Shown here one piece after another: positions 1-6,319 of a stretch of DNA of 6,534 nucleotides (position 1 is its first letter; each line of letters starts with the position of its first letter). Source of the stretch: Desulfobacterales bacterium (lineage in GTDB: Bacteria > Desulfobacterota > Desulfobacteria > Desulfobacterales > Desulfosalsimonadaceae); NCBI GenBank assembly GCA_018399455.1, contig JAGYOT010000111.1, forward strand, positions 1 through 6,534, written 5' to 3'. The notes beneath the pieces are model-generated. The model was not told the DNA's origin. It made no database searches and saw only the letters and a list, made by a program, of their open reading frames with translations. The position numbers were made by a program, and so were the translations under genes.

Positions 1-88
1 AAATTACTTTACCTGGAAAAAAACATCTGATATGGAATCAAATTAGCTATTGACGCGGTATACAGATCTGGATTTGCTTCAAATCATT

Positions 89-116
89 TTGTTATCCAGC
101 TATTGGAAATAATAAT
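89..116 (+). promoter_or_regulatory. Possible sigma70-type promoter for the small acidic ORF
   Basis: A TTGTTA hexamer (89-94, 4 of 6 matches to the -35 consensus) lies 16 bp before AATAAT (111-116, 5 of 6 matches to the -10 consensus). Transcription would begin near 123, leaving a leader of about 35 nt before the ATG at 158. The region is AT-rich, so such matches are expected by chance; this is only a candidate. An alternative TTGACG at 50-55 has no good -10 partner. Confidence 0.25.
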
Positions 117-157
117 GATATCCAGATCAGTTCAACAACTTGTTTCTGTAGAATAAA

Positions 158-466
158 ATGGAAAAATCTGACCTACTGAAGGCAATCGAAGACTGGGAAG
201 AGTCCGTTAAATGGATAGAAAATGGTTGGGATTGCATCGAAGAATATACTCATGACCTTATGAGCAGAGAATATTTAGATGAAGAAATGGCAAAAGTATC
301 GAAGAATGAAATCAAATCATACAAATTGCACATCGAAAAAATTGACCAAAGATTTTTAAACGCGACTTACCCTGACGACAGATGCGTTTGGAGCAGTGAT
401 ATCGAAAATGAGTGTGGCTATTCACAAGAAAAAAACTGGTATTATTACAGATGGCCGATGATTTAA
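158..466 (+). CDS. Small acidic protein of unknown function
   Basis: I do not recognise this 102-residue protein, so no function is assigned. An in-frame TAG at 149-151 makes the ATG at 158 the only practical start; no clear Shine-Dalgarno sequence precedes it. The composition looks like a real soluble protein: 24 Asp/Glu against 13 Lys/Arg (net about -11), six Trp, three Cys (26, 76, 86), and a distinctive end with NWYYYRWP at 93-100. There is no signal peptide or membrane segment. The first 65 residues look mainly helical. The gene is clearly AT-richer than the hsdR/hsdM region and converges on hsdS, ending 119 bp from the hsdS stop. This suggests separate acquisition, as is common in defence-rich accessory DNA. 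A chance ORF remains possible, although the aromatic-rich, non-repetitive sequence argues against it. Confidence 0.6.
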   Translation: MEKSDLLKAIEDWEESVKWIENGWDCIEEYTHDLMSREYLDEEMAKVSKNEIKSYKLHIEKIDQRFLNATYPDDRCVWSSDIENECGYSQEKNWYYYRWPMI

Positions 467-566
467 GGGAACAAAAAAGACCTGATTGAAATTTAGGTTC
501 ACATAGAATATTGTGCTAAAGCTGGTCCTAAACCGAAAAGCGATTTGTCAGCTAAAAGGTTTGATC

Positions 567-585
567 AAAAAAGCCGGAACCGGAC
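567..585 (-). terminator. Possible weak intrinsic terminator after hsdS
   Basis: Just past the hsdS stop, the minus strand reads GTCCGGTTCCGGC followed by six T residues (572-567). The CCGG...CCGG arms can only form a stem of 3-4 bp with a very small loop, so the hairpin is weak even though the T-run is well placed. Outer GATC words at 563-566 and 591-594 could add pairing. The position at the end of the R-M genes, facing a convergent ORF, is where a terminator would be expected. Confidence 0.3.
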
Positions 586-2337
586 CTACAGATCCAACAC
601 GCCATTATGTTTTATCACAGCTGTGACACTGCTATGACAAAATGCTGTGACATTGGGGCAGTAATCTTCCCGGTTGAGGCGACATCCATATCCACCCACC
701 CTTGCCATAACGGCATTCAATATTTCTGTCTGTTTGAAGGTGGCGATGTCGATCTGTTGCTCCAGCGTGTCGCACAGGGCCATCAACTGGTCAACTCGGG
801 CGACGATGCGGTGTTGTTCGGGCCGTGAAGGAAGAGGAATAGGCAATTCAGCCATGACTTGACGGCTCACGTTTTTCATTGAACTGCTGGTTCCCGATGC
901 ATTGGTTATGTAATAGGAACGAGAAAATTCCGTTCCGTTTACAATATTGATGAAGTGCGAATTCATGCTCTTGGGAAACCTAAACCGAACAATTTTATCG
1001 CTCATCATCAGCTTTTCTGGCGTTTCTTCTACTATGACACTCCTGGCTACAAGTTCATCCGTATTGGCTCGGGAAAGTAAAAAATCTCCGGCCTCCACCT
1101 CACATTCCGGGCGAGGATCCTTATCAGAAGGTAACGCTTTATTTTCATCAGGATTGAATTTTCCCCAGGTTACAGCACTCACCTTCAAAACACCCCATTG
1201 GCCATTGGATCGTTTTTCGCGCAAGCATTGCGGACTCCACCCTGAATCGTTTGAAAGAGAAACATCACCCAGCCTCACCCACTCCCACCCCTGCGGCAAT
1301 TCGAAAGGCACTTCTTCAGGCTTGATGGGCGGCAAAGGCTTGGACTTCTTGATTTTGCCTGCCTTCACCAGCCGCTGCTTTTCCGCTTTGATCTCTTTCA
1401 ACAGTTCACTGGCAGGCGGGTCATCGGAATTCTGAGGGACCAGTCTGCCCATGACGGCAAGCTGGAGGATGGCCTTGCGAAGCTCCGCGACGTTTTCCTT
1501 GACAGTGTAGAGTTCCCCGAAGTGCTGCTGGATAAAATTCCAGGCAGCGCCATCCGGTGTGTCGAGCAGTTGATTGATGGCGGCGGCATGGATGGCAAGC
1601 CGCTTCTCCTCCCGTTCCTTGCGCAGCGTTTCCAGCTCATCGCAGTGTTTCATCAATTGGTCGATTTTAGTTACGATTCGAAATTGCTCGGAGAGGGGTG
1701 GGATTGCTATAGCCAGATCATAAACTTCATTACGATTTAAACCAGGCTTGATTCCTTTTCCAAGAGAGTTAAGTTTTAGGATATGAAGAAGATTGAAACA
1801 AAAATACAAATCAATTTCTTTTGGCGGAATACAGTAGTACGCCACGTCTGTAACACAGCATCCTTCAGAAAGGCATAAATTCAATGCACCTGCTGAACCC
1901 TTTCTTCCAATCACTATACAAAATTTATTAACAAACGCCTCCTTGTGAGTTCCTACAATCCCATTCGAACCATACACTGGGAACTCGCCTGAATTAGAGC
2001 GTTTTTTCGCAGGTAGGTTATTGCCATATTCAAAACTCAGAACTTCACCCAGTCTCACCCACTCCCACCCCTTCGGCAGTTCATAAGGCACTTCCTCGGG
2101 CTTGATAGGCGGCAAAGGCTTGGGCTTTTTGATTTTCCCCGCCTTCACCAACCGCTGTTTTTCCGCCTGGATCTCTTTCAGCAGTTCGCTGGCCGGCGGA
2201 TCACTGGGGTCCTGTTCCACCAGTCTGCCCTGCATGGCCAGGGTCAATATCAGCTCACGCAGCTTGGCGATGCCGTCAGGGGCGGCGAAGGCGGTGTTGA
2301 AGTGCTGTTCCAGCAGTTGGGCCGTCTGTTTATTCAT
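586..2337 (-). CDS. hsdS: Type I restriction-modification specificity subunit HsdS
   Basis: This 583-residue subunit gives the R-M complex its DNA target. Each of two target recognition domains (TRDs) reads one half of a split site, and helical spacers set the gap between the halves. The order is: N-terminal conserved segment (about 21-99, ending in GWEWVRLGEV); TRD1 (about 100-212, with FPVYGSNGIVGTH and IGRKGSAGAL); first helical spacer (EQFRIVTKIDQLM at 217-229, then a charged helix); second conserved segment (281-359, ending GWEWVRLGDV); TRD2 (about 360-502); and second spacer (EQHRIVARVDQLM at 507-519). The two conserved segments are 49 of 54 identical over their main part and lie exactly 260 residues apart. 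The ATG overlaps the end of hsdM by 8 bp and has AGGA 8 nt upstream. The frame is intact. The last 35 residues (549-583), after the usual AILNAVMA-like ending, look like an atypical extension. The target sequence cannot be read from the protein by eye. Confidence 0.95.
   Translation of the reverse strand: MNKQTAQLLEQHFNTAFAAPDGIAKLRELILTLAMQGRLVEQDPSDPPASELLKEIQAEKQRLVKAGKIKKPKPLPPIKPEEVPYELPKGWEWVRLGEVLSFEYGNNLPAKKRSNSGEFPVYGSNGIVGTHKEAFVNKFCIVIGRKGSAGALNLCLSEGCCVTDVAYYCIPPKEIDLYFCFNLLHILKLNSLGKGIKPGLNRNEVYDLAIAIPPLSEQFRIVTKIDQLMKHCDELETLRKEREEKRLAIHAAAINQLLDTPDGAAWNFIQQHFGELYTVKENVAELRKAILQLAVMGRLVPQNSDDPPASELLKEIKAEKQRLVKAGKIKKSKPLPPIKPEEVPFELPQGWEWVRLGDVSLSNDSGWSPQCLREKRSNGQWGVLKVSAVTWGKFNPDENKALPSDKDPRPECEVEAGDFLLSRANTDELVARSVIVEETPEKLMMSDKIVRFRFPKSMNSHFINIVNGTEFSRSYYITNASGTSSSMKNVSRQVMAELPIPLPSRPEQHRIVARVDQLMALCDTLEQQIDIATFKQTEILNAVMARVGGYGCRLNREDYCPNVTAFCHSSVTAVIKHNGVLDL
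615..652. repeat. Three short repeats and a 12-bp palindrome at the 3' end of hsdS
   Basis: GCTGTGACA (620-628), GCTATGACA (631-639) and GCTGTGACA (644-652) are three near-identical 9-mers spaced 11 and 13 bp apart. The first overlaps a perfect palindrome, TCACAGCTGTGA (615-626). All lie in the region encoding the atypical C-terminal tail of HsdS. They could be a protein-binding site or chance repetition; nothing in the sequence decides between these. Confidence 0.4.
1261..1450 (-). repeat. hsdS internal direct repeat, second copy
   Basis: This segment encodes the second conserved region of HsdS (roughly residues 297-359) and matches 2041-2230 at about 84% (30 mismatches in 190 bp by hand count) with no gaps. 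The offset is exactly 780 bp, or 260 codons. The longest exact run is 19 bp (1274-1292 against 2054-2072). Outside it, towards the TRDs, similarity drops sharply. Confidence 0.93.
2041..2230 (-). repeat. hsdS internal direct repeat, first copy
   Basis: This is the partner of the repeat at 1261-1450 and encodes the first conserved region of HsdS (roughly residues 37-99). Both copies share the stretches DPPASELLKEI, AEKQRLVKAGKIKK and KPLPPIKPEEVP. Duplication of the conserved region before each TRD is a known feature of HsdS proteins and reflects their pseudo-twofold symmetry. The DNA similarity in a matching frame would allow deletion or exchange of a TRD by homologous recombination. Confidence 0.93.
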
Positions 2338-2345
2338 GACTGCTT

Positions 2346-2349
2346 TCCT
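2346..2349 (-). promoter_or_regulatory. Ribosome binding site of hsdS inside hsdM
   Basis: On the minus strand AGGA lies 8 nt before the ATG at 2337-2335. It supports this start and indicates that hsdS can be translated independently, even though it overlaps the end of hsdM. That matters because ribosomes entering at the hsdM start would stop early at the lesions upstream. Confidence 0.6.
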
Positions 2350-3291
2350 GCCGCAACATGGTGTCCCATTTATTCGTTAGGCGGTATTTCTGCTGGCGGC
2401 TTTGAGATTTTTTCAGGCATGCTTTTCCTCCCAGGCAGGCCATCAGTTCGAATTTAAGGGCCTGCTGTGCTGCTTCGAGCTGCTGGACGATCTGTTGATA
2501 CTCGGCCATCAGTTCTTCGGGATCACGGTGATTGACTTCCACCTTATAGGGATTCTTGCAGTCCAGGTTGTAATTGCGTGCGGCCAGTTCTTTGACCGAT
2601 ATCTTCCAGGCATGATCCGTGGTCTTGCGTTCTTTGCGCCCGGGACCGCCCCACCATTTTTTTTCAAGGTCGAATTCGGCAATGGTCAGGGGTTTGGAGC
2701 GGGAGTAGGACTTGTATCCTTTCGGATAAGGGTGCTCAAAAAACCAGACATTCCGGGTCGGTCCGCCCTTCTCAAAAAAAAGAATATTGGTGGCGATGCT
2801 GGTGTAAGGGCTGAACACCCCCTTGGGCAGGCGCACGATGGTGTGCAGGTCGAACCCTTCCATCAGTTCGCGTTTAAGGGTGGTTTTAACGCCCTCGCCG
2901 AACAGGAAGCCGTCGGGCAGCACCACGGCGGCCTTGCCCGTGTCCTTTTTGAGCAGATGCATGATCAGGGCCATGAACAGGTCGGCAGTCTCGCGGGTCT
3001 GGTATTTGCGGGGGAAGTTGTTTTCGATGCCGTCCTCTTCCATGCCGCCGAACGGGGGATTGGTGATGATCAGGTCCACCCGGTCCCGGGGGCCGTAATC
3101 CTTGAGTGGACGGCTCAGGGTGTTGTCGTGGCGGATGCGGGCGGGCACGTCAATGCCGTGCAGCATCATGTTGGTCGTGGCCAGCATGTGCGGCAGCGGT
3201 TTTTTCTCCACCCCGAAAATGGATTCCTGGACGCGTTTGCGGTCTTCGGCCGTCTTGACCTGCCGGGTCAGGTGCTCGATGGCGCGGTGAG

Positions 3292-3318
3292 AAACCCGCC
3301 CGTGCCGCAGGCCGGGTC
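3292..3318 (-). other. SAM-binding motif I of HsdM
   Basis: These codons read DPACGTGGF, the motif I loop that contacts S-adenosylmethionine in gamma-class N6-adenine methyltransferases. It is intact but sits in the middle, shifted-frame piece of the broken gene, separated from motif IV (NPPF, 3061-3050) by a frame change near 3285. The wild-type protein cannot be made from this sequence without frame correction. Confidence 0.9.
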
Positions 3319-3878
3319 GAGGAGGGTCTGACCGAGCCGGGGGTCGAGCATGTCCACCATGAACCGGGTGACGGCCCGGGGGTGTGTATTCGCCGGCATT
3401 GCCGCGGATTGCAGGTCAGAGAGGATCTTTTCATAAATGTCGTTGAACAGGTGACGGTCCCCGGACCGGTTAAACCATCCTTTCAATGGTATTGATCACC
3501 TGGCGCAGCAGGGTGCCGGATTTCTAGTTGTACGCGTCTTGGAACACGGACCACCACTTTGCCGTGGGGCGGAACACCGGCGGCCGTGCCAGTTTCTTGA
3601 GGGCCGGGAAAAGTTCCATTGTTGACAAAAAGTCGATCAGCTCCTCACCGGTCATGCCCTGGGGTTTCGGCCCATTGACCAGCGGGAAACGGCTGGGCAA
3701 GGGGGATTTGTACTCCGGTATGGTCAGGCACCATTCCTGCTCTTTGTCGTCGAAAATTTTCAGGAAAATCAGCCAGACCATCTGGCTGATGCGCTGGGCG
3801 TCACCATCGACGCCCACATCCTTGCGCATGATGTCCTGTATGGATTTGATCAGGGTGGTCAGGGACATGGGTGTTATT

Positions 3879-3884
3879 CTCTCC
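3879..3884 (-). promoter_or_regulatory. Ribosome binding site of hsdM
   Basis: On the minus strand GGAGAG lies 10 nt before the ATG at 3868-3866, within the 26-bp gap after the hsdR stop (TGA, 3897-3895). It supports this start codon and the reading of hsdR-hsdM-hsdS as one transcription unit. Confidence 0.55.
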
Positions 3885-3894
3885 GGTTCATTTT

Positions 3895-6261
3895 TCAGGC
3901 GCTGTACAGGGCCTGTTCCAGTTCATTGACAGCCTGCCGGTACTGATCCGGTCCGCCAAAGGCCCGGATGATTTCCAGCGGCGTGCCGAATTCCGTAAAC
4001 GGGGCAATGGTGAGGATCTGGGTCTCTTCGATGTGGGTCACCCCCTGGTCGGCATATTTGTCGAGCAGGGCGTCCAGGACCCGGCGGGCCTGTTTTCCAT
4101 ATCGGGTGAAATAGTTGCGTTTCTTCACCTGTTCGGCCCGCTCCCTGCGGGTGAGGGGCGGCATATCCCAGGCCACATGGCAGACCAGGTCAAAAGGATC
4201 GAATTCTTTGCCTGACTGCTGCCCGATCTCATCGGCAAGGGCATCAAAGAACACCCCATGTTCGGACAGCTCATCGATAATGGCCTGTTTTTTTCCGGCC
4301 CGGCTCCACCGGGAAAGGAACTCGTCCAGAGAGGCGTATTCCCTGGCCAGGGCCTTGCGGGTATAATCCTTGAGGGATTCGGTGATCAGGCGGCCGGCCG
4401 CATCAAAGTACTGGACCCTTTCTGCTGCGACCTTGACCTCCACATTGGCCACCACGTACCGGCGAACGCCTGATTCGACAAGGCCGGGCCTTTCCCGGTC
4501 TTCTCCGGTTTCCGGGTAGATGACATCATTTTCGCTCTGATCTTCCTCAAAAACATCCGGCGGCACGGGTGACTCATCATCTTGAGGTTCATAGATCTGC
4601 ACCGGGTCCCCGTCAAAATCAGGGTCGGCAAACAGTTCCGTGGCTTTTTTAAAATCCATGATGGTGAAGTAGTATTTGCCGTAATCTTCATTGATCCGGG
4701 TTCCGCGGCCGATGATCTGCTTGAACTCGGTCATGGACTGGATGCGCTGGTCCAGCACGATCAGCTTGCAGGTCTGGGCATCCACGCCCGTGCTCATCAG
4801 TTTAGACGTGGTGGCAATGACCGGATATCGGCTCTCCGGGAAAATAAAGTTGTCCAGTTCGGCCTTGCCTTCCTCATTGTCGCCGGTGATGCGCATGACA
4901 TATTTGCTGTTCTGTGCCACCAGGTCGGGGTTCTCATTGATCAGGGCCTGGCGCATGCGTTCGGCATGGTCAATGTTTTCACAAAAAACAATGGATTTGT
5001 CAAAGCGGTCCGTCTGTTTGAGAAACGCCGTGATCTTTTTTGCCACGACCCGGGTGCGCTGCTCGAGTATCAGGGTTTTGTCGAAATCCTTCTGGTTGTA
5101 GATGCGATCCTCGATCTCGTTGCCGTACTTGTCTGTCATGCCCTTGTCGGGCCGCCATCCCGTCAAATCCCTGTCAAGGTCGATGCGCACGACCTTGTAA
5201 GGGGCCAGAAAACCGTCATCGATCCCCTGCCGAAGGCTGTAGGTGTAGATGGGGTCCCCGAAATAATCGATATTGGAGACCTCCTTGGTCTCCTTGGGCG
5301 TGGCCGTCAGTCCGATCTGCGCGGCCGAGGCAAAGTATTCCAGGATCTCCCGCCAGGCTGAATCCGCTGCTGCGCTGCCCCGGTGGCATTCATCGATGAC
5401 AATGAGGTCGAAAAAATCAGGGCTGAACTGCCGGTAGATGTTTTTTTCTTCCTCGTTGCCGGTGACGGCCTGATAAAGAGAAAGGTAGATCTCGTAGGAT
5501 TTGTCGGCATGGCGTTTCCGGATCTTGGTCATGGCTGAGCCGAACGGCTTGAAGTCGTTGGTCATGGTCTGGTCCACCAGGATGTTGCGGTCCGCAAGAA
5601 AAAGGATGCGTTTTTTCACCCTGGATTTCCACAGCCGCCAGATGATCTGAAAAGCTGTGTACGTTTTGCCGGTGCCAGTGGCCATGACCAGAAGGATGCG
5701 GTTTCGGCCCCGGGCGATGGCCTCGATGGTTTTGTTGATGGCCAGCACCTGGTAATAGCGCGGACTTTTATCGCTGCCGTCGGAAAAATAATCCTGTGTC
5801 ACCAGGGCATTCTGCTGGTCATTCAGGCCCCGGTACCGGGCCCACCATTGCCACAGGGTTTCTGCAGAAGGAAATTCATGGAGAGCAAGGGGCCGCTCCA
5901 TCACGCCGTCCGAGGCGATCCCGTTGTGAAACAGAAACCCGTCCCCGTTGGAGCTGAACACAAACGGCACTTGCAGCATGTCGGCATAGCCTAAGGCCTG
6001 CTGCATGCCGTCACCGAGGCTGTGGCTGTTGTCCTTGGCTTCGATAACGGCAATGGGAATATTGGGTTTGTAGAACAGAACATAATCCGCCCGCTTGTGC
6101 CTGGCCCGGGTATGCAGCTTGCCCCGCACGATGATCCGCCCCCGGGTCAACGGGTATTCCTCCCTGACCTGGGTGGCGACATCCCATCCCGCCTGGGCCA
6201 GGGCCGGAGTGATATACTTTGTGCAGATATCTCGTTCAGAAAGTTGTTTTTTGTTCATCAT
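3895..6261 (-). CDS. hsdR: Type I restriction endonuclease subunit HsdR
   Basis: HsdR is the motor and nuclease of a type I R-M complex: bound to M2S at an unmethylated target, it uses ATP to translocate DNA and then cuts at a distance. The 788-residue frame is uninterrupted. An N-terminal PD-(D/E)xK nuclease shows D59, E74 and K76 (IEAKD), followed by QxxxY at 88-92. The superfamily 2 motor follows: Walker A ATGTGKT (194-200), DECH box (290-293), motif III GLTATP (317-322), motif IV near SIVFCEN (423-429), TGVD (491-494) and motif [10 protein letters not shown] (515-522). An acidic, proline-containing linker (about 558-593) leads to a C-terminal domain like that of EcoEI HsdR, which is expected to dock on the methyltransferase core. 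The length of about 800 residues fits the EcoAI/EcoEI type; EcoKI-type subunits are longer. Two tandem ATG codons (6261-6256) are possible starts. All catalytic residues are present, but activity needs HsdM, which is broken in this sequence. Confidence 0.97.
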   Translation of the reverse strand: MMNKKQLSERDICTKYITPALAQAGWDVATQVREEYPLTRGRIIVRGKLHTRARHKRADYVLFYKPNIPIAVIEAKDNSHSLGDGMQQALGYADMLQVPFVFSSNGDGFLFHNGIASDGVMERPLALHEFPSAETLWQWWARYRGLNDQQNALVTQDYFSDGSDKSPRYYQVLAINKTIEAIARGRNRILLVMATGTGKTYTAFQIIWRLWKSRVKKRILFLADRNILVDQTMTNDFKPFGSAMTKIRKRHADKSYEIYLSLYQAVTGNEEEKNIYRQFSPDFFDLIVIDECHRGSAAADSAWREILEYFASAAQIGLTATPKETKEVSNIDYFGDPIYTYSLRQGIDDGFLAPYKVVRIDLDRDLTGWRPDKGMTDKYGNEIEDRIYNQKDFDKTLILEQRTRVVAKKITAFLKQTDRFDKSIVFCENIDHAERMRQALINENPDLVAQNSKYVMRITGDNEEGKAELDNFIFPESRYPVIATTSKLMSTGVDAQTCKLIVLDQRIQSMTEFKQIIGRGTRINEDYGKYYFTIMDFKKATELFADPDFDGDPVQIYEPQDDESPVPPDVFEEDQSENDVIYPETGEDRERPGLVESGVRRYVVANVEVKVAAERVQYFDAAGRLITESLKDYTRKALAREYASLDEFLSRWSRAGKKQAIIDELSEHGVFFDALADEIGQQSGKEFDPFDLVCHVAWDMPPLTRRERAEQVKKRNYFTRYGKQARRVLDALLDKYADQGVTHIEETQILTIAPFTEFGTPLEIIRAFGGPDQYRQAVNELEQALYSA

Positions 6262-6269
6262 GGATCTTT

Positions 6270-6298
6270 TATATAGCAGGTCACGGCGCAGGTGAAAA
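6270..6298 (-). promoter_or_regulatory. Candidate promoter for the hsdRMS unit
   Basis: On the minus strand TTTTCA (6298-6293, 4 of 6 to the -35 consensus) is 17 bp before TATATA (6275-6270), which is also preceded by TG in the extended -10 position. Transcription would start near 6263, only about 2 nt before the first ATG of hsdR, so the message would be almost leaderless. This agrees with the lack of a clear Shine-Dalgarno sequence there. The spacing is good but the evidence is sequence similarity only. Confidence 0.35.
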
Positions 6299-6319
6299 GC
6301 GGAAATTCAAGGGCCGGGG

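Larger units (their letters stand above)
2330..3868 (-). pseudogene. hsdM: Type I methyltransferase subunit HsdM, disrupted by stops and frameshifts
   Basis: HsdM is the N6-adenine methyltransferase of a type I R-M system. It binds S-adenosylmethionine and forms the M2S core to which HsdR attaches. Three readable pieces remain. The first is 3868-3524 (114 codons: the N-terminal helical domain, ending DAYN then TAG). The second is 3486 to about 3285 in another frame, with the DRHLFNDIYEKIL segment and SAM motif I DPACGTGGF (3318-3292). The third runs from about 3285 to 2330 in the first frame, with catalytic motif IV NPPF (3061-3050) and the HsdM-like ARNYNLD segment. The TAG at 3526-3524 is consistent with loss of CAT from the family's usual Tyr-Met codons (TACATG). 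A second stop (TAA, 3472-3470) precedes a 2-nt loss; three single-base losses fit around 3410-3385 and one near 3285. These repairs sum to 9 nt and give about 515 residues, normal for HsdM. The C-terminus has about 30 extra residues after ELMACLGG. GGAGAG lies about 10 nt before the ATG. Real inactivation and sequencing error both fit. Confidence 0.93.

Noticed and set aside
2..46. Possible C-terminus of an upstream plus-strand gene (14 codons ending in TAG at 44-46)
   Set aside because: It is too short and has no recognisable sequence; any AT-rich window edge can give such a stretch.
615..626. TCACAGCTGTGA as a CRP/FNR-type operator
   Set aside because: A CRP site needs TGTGA-N6-TCACA; here the half sites are in the opposite order and have no spacer, and the site is inside the 3' end of hsdS and not in a promoter.
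586..2337. Phase-variable inverting hsdS locus
   Set aside because: Only one hsdS is present, the repeats are direct and not inverted, and no recombinase gene is seen in the window. Deletion or exchange remains possible but inversion is not supported.
2402..3331. Long plus-strand ORF of 309 codons antisense to hsdM
   Set aside because: It lies wholly opposite conserved HsdM sequence, including motif IV, and its product is low-complexity in character with no recognisable domain. It is a by-product of GC-rich third codon positions on the other strand.
3524..3526. TAG in hsdM as a recoded pyrrolysine codon
   Set aside because: The TAG stands exactly where two family residues (Tyr-Met) are missing, which a 3-nt deletion explains, and a second stop plus frame changes follow, so reading through TAG would not restore the protein.
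4582..5361. Plus-strand ORF of 259 codons antisense to hsdR
   Set aside because: It mirrors the helicase region of HsdR, whose motifs are clear on the minus strand; no ribosome binding site or family similarity is visible.
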